A stretch of 39,862 nucleotides of DNA from Candidatus Bipolaricaulota bacterium (GTDB lineage Bacteria > Bipolaricaulota > Bipolaricaulia > UBA7950 > UBA9294): positions 1 through 39,862 of the forward strand of contig JAUWPW010000008.1 in assembly GCA_030611415.1 (NCBI GenBank), read 5' to 3'. Positions 31,140-39,862 of this stretch are shown piece after piece. The position numbers and the translations under genes are program-made. Every line of letters starts with the position of its first letter. The first letter of the stretch is position 1. Under the pieces are notes generated by a model. It ran no database searches. It worked only from the letters and a program-made list of their open reading frames with translations, and had not been told where the DNA came from.

Positions 31140-32429
31140 ATGTCACGGATCATTCCATTTCGTGGTATTCGTTACAATAAGGACGAGATCGACGATTTGG
31201 CTACAGTTGTAACACAGCCATACGATCGAATCGATGGGCCTGAGCAAAAGGCGTACTACGAGCGTAGCCCATACAATATCGTGCGTATCATAAAGGGCAA
31301 GGCAGCTCTGCCTGGTGATGTTTACGCTAGCGCAGCTTCCTTCTTCTTGGACTGGCTAAATGAAGGTATCCTGAAGCGTGACGAGACACCTTCTCTCTAT
31401 GTCTATCACCAGGAATACACCTACGCCAATGAACGTCTAACTAGAAAAGGCTTTATTGCTTTAGGGAAGCTTGAGCCGGAACAGGTACATGCTCACGAGC
31501 GTACCTTAAGGGGACCTAAAGAGGATCGCCTGCGGTTAATGCGGGCTACAGAGGGAAACTTCGGTCAGATTTTCATGCTGTATTCTGATCCAAAACGCGC
31601 AGCTGACAAAGAACTGGAGGCGGCAATTAATGAGAGGCCACCTATAATATCGCTAAAGGATGACCTTGGAAACCGACACCTGGTATGGCAAGTCATGGAC
31701 AAGAGAGTGATTGGTGAAGTTCAGGCTGCCATCGCCGACAAGGATCTGTACATTGCTGATGGGCATCATCGCTATGAAACGGCAGTTAACTTTATGGGTG
31801 AGTGCAAGAAACAGGGATGGAAACCGACTGCGCTAGAGTCATTCGATTACCGCATGATGACTCTATTCAACATCGATGAGCCAGGAATGACGATCCGACC
31901 AATTCATCGATTGATACACGGCTTGCCTGATTTCGACCCGCAGTTGTTTCTCACAAAGCTGGAGAAGGATCTTGCCGTAAAGCGGTGTTCAACGCTAGCG
32001 GAAATGGAGGCAGCGTTAAAGGCAGGGCAAGACCATCATACCTTTGGGTGCTACACAGGTGGAATCTTCAGCACGCTCACTGTGCGTGATGAGAACTTGA
32101 TCGATCGACTAGTCACTGTTGAGCGATCGATGGATTGGAAACGCCTCGATGTCTCCGTCTTGCACATTGCCATTCTGGAGAGACACCTCGGGATTGATGC
32201 TGCAGCACTTGAGGAGGAGCGAAACATTACCTACAGTCATGATGCACTAGATGCTGTAGACAGGGTTGATCAAGAAGATGAGCAGATCTTCTTTTGCTTA
32301 AACCCGACGAGTCCGGATGAAGTACGACGGGTGGCAGATCATGGAGAGAAAATGCCTCAAAAATCAACCGACTTCTACCCAAAACTTCTGACGGGTCTTG
32401 TTCTTAGCAGAATGGAAATACAGAAATAG
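31140..32429 (+). CDS. DUF1015 family protein, possible serine kinase-like enzyme
   Basis: A 429-residue DUF1015/COG4198 protein. It starts IIPFRGIRYNKDEIDDLATV, has a TQPYDRI block (24-31), an ERSPYNIVRI block near 41-50 and an HERT block near 119. At 203-215 it reads LYIADGHHRYETA. That DGHHR motif resembles the ParB/sulfiredoxin-like motif of serine kinases such as archaeal SerK and staphylococcal SbnI, where the His and Arg contact phosphate; this comparison is from memory of the families. It is cotranscribed with the aminotransferase and serA. A role in serine or phosphoserine metabolism is therefore inferred, perhaps interconverting serine and phosphoserine. No serB is seen in the window. 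Confidence 0.9.
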   Translation: MSRIIPFRGIRYNKDEIDDLATVVTQPYDRIDGPEQKAYYERSPYNIVRIIKGKAALPGDVYASAASFFLDWLNEGILKRDETPSLYVYHQEYTYANERLTRKGFIALGKLEPEQVHAHERTLRGPKEDRLRLMRATEGNFGQIFMLYSDPKRAADKELEAAINERPPIISLKDDLGNRHLVWQVMDKRVIGEVQAAIADKDLYIADGHHRYETAVNFMGECKKQGWKPTALESFDYRMMTLFNIDEPGMTIRPIHRLIHGLPDFDPQLFLTKLEKDLAVKRCSTLAEMEAALKAGQDHHTFGCYTGGIFSTLTVRDENLIDRLVTVERSMDWKRLDVSVLHIAILERHLGIDAAALEEERNITYSHDALDAVDRVDQEDEQIFFCLNPTSPDEVRRVADHGEKMPQKSTDFYPKLLTGLVLSRMEIQK

Positions 32430-32513
32430 TACAGGGCCCTGCTTATGTAGTTGGGTTTGACGTCGTGCGCATGTCTGGAGCGCGCGAGGAGGCTGTCTAA
32501 TCTTGGCGGTGAT

Positions 32514-33185
32514 TTAGCGCTGTTCAGCGTGCTCACCAAGCCCAGGAATCCTTGCCCGGTGTTCCAGCAATCGCAATAGTTGGGAGATGATAAAGACCAG
32601 TACCAGGTAGAATAGGGCCACAACAACAAATACCTCGAAGTAGCGGAAGTTGCGCGCAGCAATCCGTTTTCCAACACCCATCAAGTCGAGCAATGTTACC
32701 GAGAAGACGATGGAAGAGTATTTTACCATCAAGATTAGTTCATTCGACCATGACGGGATAACAATACGAAATGCCTGTGGTAGTACGATGTAACGAATAG
32801 CTTGTGGTAGGCTCATCCCAATTGCACGTGCGGCCATGAGTTGGCCTTGGTTGACGGCTTGGATTGCCCCACGCAGGTACTCTGCTTGGTATGCTCCTGT
32901 GTTGAGCCCTAATGCGAGAACTCCGCTGATGAATGCGGACGGGTAAATTCCCCAGCTTGGAAGACCGTAATAAACCATGAGTAGCTGTACCAATAGCGGT
33001 GTGCCGCGGAAGATCTGGATATAGATACTGCATGGAGTGGAGATCAATCGGTTTCCGTAAACACGCCCCAATGCGAGCAGAATTCCAAGTACAATTCCCA
33101 TTGCGATACATGCTGTCGTAATTTGCAGGGTCAGAAGAAGGCCCTGCGTGAGCTGTGGAAGCCACGCTAAGTCAAATACCATCAC
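32514..33185 (-). CDS. Polar amino-acid ABC transporter permease (second)
   Basis: A 223-residue membrane subunit of the HisM/GlnP type. It has five or so helices, the N-terminal LTQGLLLTLQITTACIAMGI, and the conserved EAA-like loop ending in IGMSLPQAIRYIVLPQAFRI, followed by IPSWSNELILMVKYSSIVF. Its 5' end overlaps the ATPase gene by four bases. It is the last gene of the binding-protein, permease, ATPase, permease unit and with the other permease would form a heterodimeric channel. Confidence 0.93.
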   Translation of the reverse strand: MMVFDLAWLPQLTQGLLLTLQITTACIAMGIVLGILLALGRVYGNRLISTPCSIYIQIFRGTPLLVQLLMVYYGLPSWGIYPSAFISGVLALGLNTGAYQAEYLRGAIQAVNQGQLMAARAIGMSLPQAIRYIVLPQAFRIVIPSWSNELILMVKYSSIVFSVTLLDLMGVGKRIAARNFRYFEVFVVVALFYLVLVFIISQLLRLLEHRARIPGLGEHAEQR

Positions 33186-33931
33186 TCCGTCTCCCCGTAC
33201 AGCTCTGTGATCTTGTTCAGGAATTCTCCTGTCCGCGGATGCTTTGGGGCGGAGAACATTTGCTGTGGGTTGCCCTGCTCGACAATGACTCCGTGTTCCA
33301 TAAACACAATTTCGTCGGCAACTGCACGGGCAAAACCCATTTCATGTGTAACGACCAGCATTGTCATTCCATCCTTAGCCAGCTTGATCATCACCTCGAG
33401 AACCTCGCCAATCAGTTCCGGGTCAAGGGCCGAGGTTGGCTCATCAAACAGTATTAGCTTTGGCTCCATTGCTAGAGCCCTGGCAATAGATACACGTTGT
33501 TGCTGGCCGCCGGAAAGCTGTGCCGGATAGGCATCAATTTTGTCATCGAGCCCAACTCGTTCTAGCTCTTTCATTGCGAGCTTTCTTGCGTCTTCCTTTC
33601 TTATTCCCTTTACCTTAGTAAGGCCAATGCTCACATTTCGCAGTGTGTTCAAGTGCGAAAACAGGTTAAAATCTTGAAAGACGAAGCCCATTTGAGCGCG
33701 TAGTCTGTTAATGTTGCATTTAGGGTGTGTAACTTCAACTCCATCCAACCAGACCCGGCCTTTGTCTGGTGGGGTCAACTGATTAATACAGCGAAGGAAT
33801 GTGCTTTTCCCGGTTCCAGATGGGCCAATCACAACCATGGTTTCGCCGCGTTCAAGCTCCAGCGAGACCCCCTTTAAAACCTCCTCCTTCCCATACCTTT
33901 TGTGGATATTCTCAGCCTTTAGTAGACTCAT
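33182..33931 (-). CDS. Polar amino-acid ABC transporter ATPase (GlnQ-like)
   Basis: A 249-residue ATPase with Walker A GPSGTGKSTFLRCIN, the Q-loop in MGFVFQDFNLF, signature LSGGQQQRVSIARAL, Walker B LILFDEPTSALDPE and switch His in VVTHEMGFAR. The block DFNLFSHLNTLRNV is typical of HisP/GlnQ. It energises uptake of an amino acid through the two flanking permeases. It overlaps both permease genes by four bases on each side. Confidence 0.95.
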   Translation of the reverse strand: MSLLKAENIHKRYGKEEVLKGVSLELERGETMVVIGPSGTGKSTFLRCINQLTPPDKGRVWLDGVEVTHPKCNINRLRAQMGFVFQDFNLFSHLNTLRNVSIGLTKVKGIRKEDARKLAMKELERVGLDDKIDAYPAQLSGGQQQRVSIARALAMEPKLILFDEPTSALDPELIGEVLEVMIKLAKDGMTMLVVTHEMGFARAVADEIVFMEHGVIVEQGNPQQMFSAPKHPRTGEFLNKITELYGETE

Positions 33932-34578
33932 TTGTTTTGGGTTCCTCCCTTCATCTGTAGGCCAGGTATTCGTAGTCGTCCTTCAAGCCACCCCAGGCTT
34001 CGGTTACCGCTGTAGGTCAATACAAAAAAGATCACTGCTACAGCTAAGTAAGCAAGCATTGCCAGCTCATAGTGTCGATCCATAATAATGCGTGCGTGAC
34101 GCAGGACCTCATTTAACCCTACCACGTAGGCGAGTGTGGTGTCTTTTACCACAGATGAGAACTCGTTTGACCAGCCAGCAAGAGAAAGACGAAGAGCTTG
34201 AGGAATGATGATTGTAATAATTCCTTGTAGTCGACTCATTCCCATCGAGCGTGCAGCCATCATTTGCCCCTGCGGAATGGCCTGGATAGCTCCACGGAAG
34301 ATTTGTGATTGATACGCGGAAGAACGAATTCCAAGAGCAAGGGTTGCAGCAATAAAAGGTGGGATATTTACACCAAATTGTGATGGTCCAAAGTAGAACA
34401 AGAACAACAGAACAAGGGCAGGAATACTGCGAAAGACCCAGGCATAGCCTGCGGCAAGTGTACCGGCAAAACGTCCTCCATAAACTTGCAGCAGGGCAAC
34501 AACAGTTCCTAGAAGCAATCCTAGGAACAACAAAGCAAACAATAGTTCAATATTGATCAACGTGGCACGTAAGAGCAT
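33928..34578 (-). CDS. Polar amino-acid ABC transporter permease (first)
   Basis: A 216-residue HisQ/HisM-type permease with about five helices and the conserved IPQGQMMAARSMGMSRLQGI loop. ATG 34578 is the only usual start in this frame, yet the clear GGAGG near 34621 is about 42 bases upstream. The open frame continues up to an in-frame TGA just before that site. A start at the ATA at about 34614 or ATT at about 34605 would give residues IEGIVTIAKSFP ahead of the family N-terminus. Either the ATG is used with a weak site or a rare start is used. It follows the hairpin after the binding-protein gene. Confidence 0.9.
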   Translation of the reverse strand: MLLRATLINIELLFALLFLGLLLGTVVALLQVYGGRFAGTLAAGYAWVFRSIPALVLLFLFYFGPSQFGVNIPPFIAATLALGIRSSAYQSQIFRGAIQAIPQGQMMAARSMGMSRLQGIITIIIPQALRLSLAGWSNEFSSVVKDTTLAYVVGLNEVLRHARIIMDRHYELAMLAYLAVAVIFFVLTYSGNRSLGWLEGRLRIPGLQMKGGTQNK

Positions 34579-34637
34579 GGGGAAGCTCTTTGCAATAGTA
34601 ACAATGCCTTCTATGGGATGCCTCCTTCACTAACTAC

Positions 34638-34677
34638 AAAGAACCTCCCTCCAATCCTTATAGGAGGGAGGTTCTTT
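34638..34677 (-). terminator. Hairpin between binding protein and permease genes
   Basis: AAAGAACCTCCCTCC and GGAGGGAGGTTCTTT pair perfectly over 15 bp with a 10-base loop, 28 bases after the binding-protein stop. TTCTTTGT continues as a modest U-run. Such hairpins between a binding protein and its permeases usually let part of the transcripts stop or stabilise the upstream message, giving excess binding protein. Confidence 0.65.
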
Positions 34678-34705
34678 ACAACTTGGATATTATGTATGAA
34701 TCAGA

Positions 34706-35632
34706 TTACTTACTTGCTTCCTCAGCCATTGCTTTCGCAAAGGCATCTACATCCCTGTCTACCAGGAGAAGGTCCTTACAAACAAGCCAAGCTGCTTCGA
34801 GCTTGTCGTTCGGTGGACCAAAGTAAGCCTTGAGTAGATTATCCCAAGGGCTTCCGGGAGTAACGACTAGTGTTTTTGCCCCTCCCGGTGCCTCAACAAC
34901 CTTAAGGCCTAATTCACTTACTCCTTCATTGATTCTAGGGAGTAGTCCTTCTGGGTCTCCGGGTGCGACGATGAACCCGAAATACTCGTAGGTATTAATT
35001 ATCCCGGCGATCGTAAGTAGATCTGGATAGGCGGAGATGGAAGACTGTGAAGCAGGCTCATCTTGGATCACTGCGTCGAGTCGTCCACTAACTAAATCAA
35101 GGATTGCTGTTGGGTAGAATTCGTACCCTTTTGGCTCGATGTCAAGCCCCGCTCCTTTCAGTTCGTCTTCTACGTAGTAGAAACCTGTCGTTCCATTCTG
35201 AGCTCCTATTGCCTTTCTCGGTCCAAGCCCAGCCATTGCGGTGATAATGTTCAATCCGGAATCCTTGCGTATCACAACCGCCTGATTGGACAAGTAATAC
35301 GGCTCAGAATAATCAATCGTTTTTTCACGCTCAGCGGTGATGGTAAACCCGGACACGCCTAGATCGGCCTTCCCTGTAATCACGTTTTGGATAATCACGT
35401 CAAAGCCAGTGTTCAAGATCTCAACCTCGAAGCCAGCAACAATTGCAATCATACGTATTGCGTCAAGGTCAAATCCAAAGAATTCACCATTGACAGTAAC
35501 CATCTCAAATGGCGCCCACGGGATATCCGAAGCGACTATGTATTTGTCCTTTGCTACAACCAGTCCACCACTAGCAATCAGCACTATCATTGTTAAGACT
35601 ACTACCCCAGCCATCGCCCTATGAATTTTCAT
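34706..35632 (-). CDS. Amino-acid ABC transporter substrate-binding protein
   Basis: A 308-residue periplasmic-type binding protein with an N-terminal signal peptide (MKIHRAMAGVVVLTMIVLIA and a following VVAKDKY cleavage region). There is no lipobox Cys, so it should be a soluble secreted protein. The SBP_bac_3 blocks are DIPWAPFEMV, FFGFDLDAIRMIA, GKADLGVSGFTITAEREKTI and DYSEPYYLSNQ, with an Arg in the ligand-site block. RLDAVIQDEPA marks the second domain. The ATG at 35632 has AGGAGG at 11 bases' spacing; GTG 35644 and CTG 35641 lie in the same frame upstream. The likely cargo is a polar or basic amino acid. Confidence 0.92.
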   Translation of the reverse strand: MKIHRAMAGVVVLTMIVLIASGGLVVAKDKYIVASDIPWAPFEMVTVNGEFFGFDLDAIRMIAIVAGFEVEILNTGFDVIIQNVITGKADLGVSGFTITAEREKTIDYSEPYYLSNQAVVIRKDSGLNIITAMAGLGPRKAIGAQNGTTGFYYVEDELKGAGLDIEPKGYEFYPTAILDLVSGRLDAVIQDEPASQSSISAYPDLLTIAGIINTYEYFGFIVAPGDPEGLLPRINEGVSELGLKVVEAPGGAKTLVVTPGSPWDNLLKAYFGPPNDKLEAAWLVCKDLLLVDRDVDAFAKAMAEEASK

Positions 35633-35663
35633 ACTATACAGCACCTCCTATGTAAAGTTATTC

Positions 35664-35693
35664 AATATAGCACGAATGTGGACGGTAGGTCAA
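35664..35693 (-). promoter_or_regulatory. Promoter of the amino-acid transporter operon
   Basis: TTGACC (35693-35688), an 18-bp spacer and TATATT (35669-35664), about 25 bases before the binding-protein gene. The spacer is one base longer than in most promoters of the window. Confidence 0.6.
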
Positions 35694-35706
35694 GTTGGCT
35701 CCAGGT

Positions 35707-35880
35707 TCAGTGAATTCGCAAGGTGAATAGACAGGCCAATAGAAAACCCAATGAAAAGCCAGCGAGGATGCCAACCGGTGGACTACCAAATACTGCACCA
35801 ACTACTGCTCCCACAGATAGTCCTAATGGAAGAAGAATCACAAAATGTTTGGGCCGTGAATGAAAAAGTCTGTTTAGCAT
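35707..35880 (-). CDS. Small membrane protein, glycine-zipper-like
   Basis: The likely product is about 57 residues (MLNRLFHSRPKHFVILLPLG onward), with two hydrophobic segments separated by a short Gly-Ser-Pro turn (VGAVFGSPPVGILAG). The frame stays open upstream to 35985, but that longer form would overlap the promoter of the pyruvate oxidoreductase gene, and the start cannot be fixed. The two helices with GxxxG-like spacing resemble small helper or hairpin-membrane proteins. No family is recognised. It is transcribed toward the amino-acid importer and is divergent from the oxidoreductase. Confidence 0.45.
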   Translation of the reverse strand: MLNRLFHSRPKHFVILLPLGLSVGAVVGAVFGSPPVGILAGFSLGFLLACLFTLRIH

Positions 35881-35957
35881 CTTCTTTCTCAAGAACATCA
35901 AAAACAGTTTTTTGCACGAGGTCTGCGATTGAATTTTATTCCTAGCCAAGTTGTTCA

Positions 35958-35986
35958 TTGTAGCACCAATAGAATCTCGGTACAAT
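35958..35986 (+). promoter_or_regulatory. Promoter of the pyruvate:ferredoxin oxidoreductase gene
   Basis: TTGTAG (35958-35963), a 17-bp spacer and TACAAT (35981-35986). The start is expected near 35993, about 50 bases before the ATG, which has GAGGAGG upstream. Confidence 0.65.
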
Positions 35987-36027
35987 AATCTGACTGCGCA
36001 AATCTATTACGCGCTGTCTGCATTTGA

Positions 36028-39597
<3,570 letters not shown>

Positions 39598-39656
39598 GGC
39601 AAAATCTAGTTCACGATACATGAACCGCGGATAGACACGGATGAAGAGAGTCTATA

Positions 39657-39743
39657 GAGTTCGTTGCCCCATGGGAATACTATTCCACGGGGCAGGAGTT
39701 CGTTGAGTTCATTGGGTTCATAGAGTTCATTGGGTTCGTTGAG
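39657..39743. repeat. 9-bp tandem repeats after the pyruvate oxidoreductase gene
   Basis: From 39696, units of the form G(A/G)GTTC(A/G)TT repeat more than five times in tandem with slight variation. A further GAGTTCGTT at 39657-39665 is separated from them by the hairpin at 39665-39694. The period of nine is a multiple of three, but no start codon or family link suggests the run is coding. Confidence 0.8.
39665..39694 (+). terminator. Hairpin after the pyruvate oxidoreductase gene
   Basis: TGCCCCATGGGAA and TTCCACGGGGCA form a stem with one bulge and one mismatch, about 70 bases past the stop. The following T-rich 9-mers are not a clean U-tract, so it is a terminator only by position. Confidence 0.35.
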
Positions 39744-39862
39744 TTAGAAAACAGTGATGCGTAATGAGAGTCTCATGGCTAGTAGCCGGTGGCTCGTAGT
39801 GGCGCATGATCTGTGAACCTACAGCACATGAAAGCGTTACTCACGTCGTTCTTCTTTAACTA

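Overview
The window reads as about 40 kb of chromosome from an anaerobic, deep-branching bacterium. A homodimeric pyruvate:ferredoxin oxidoreductase, a rubredoxin and a membrane-bound pyrophosphatase point to anaerobic energy metabolism. Soluble (non-lipoprotein) binding-protein and LemA/DUF2207 genes fit a cell with an envelope of its own type, possibly diderm. The gene mix recalls uncultured lineages such as Bipolaricaulota (OP1/Acetothermia), but that is a low-confidence guess; no rRNA or other decisive marker is present.

Layout. 1-681: 3' part of a membrane 4Fe-4S protein gene. 685-4306: a mosaic accessory block read mostly on the minus strand (GNAT acetyltransferase, EEP-family nuclease/phosphatase, OsmC protein, flavin-binding PPOX protein). 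It also carries two attC-like hairpins ending in GTTAGGC, a pair of 39-bp direct repeats, a decayed integron-integrase-like recombinase fragment and a frameshifted ArsR regulator. The block abuts the 3' end of a tmRNA gene (4489-4848). 4905-8025: competence genes comEC and dprA around fxsA. 8040-14966: plus-strand operon ndk-valS-folC-uppS-cdsA-prsW. 15168-19153: minus-strand smc-scpA-scpB-rubredoxin operon. 19795-21999: K+-dependent-type pyrophosphatase. 22244-26482: ABC-2 exporter, secreted or anchored alpha/beta hydrolase, ksgA. 26659-28964: lemA-DUF2207. 29129-32429: class V aminotransferase, serA and a DUF1015 gene, probably a serine-metabolism operon. 32514-35632: polar amino-acid ABC importer (binding protein, two permeases, ATPase). 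36043-39597: pyruvate:ferredoxin oxidoreductase, followed by short tandem repeats.

Most of the window is well-packed housekeeping operons with overlapping stops and starts. Many sigma70-type promoters have exactly 17-bp spacers. The most notable points are the degraded integron-like cassette block, a tmRNA whose tag ends in an unusual sequence, a half-length-arm SMC with matched ScpA/ScpB, a DUF1015 protein with a ParB/serine-kinase-like DGHHR motif in a serine operon, and an orphan palindromic operator beside a broken ArsR gene.
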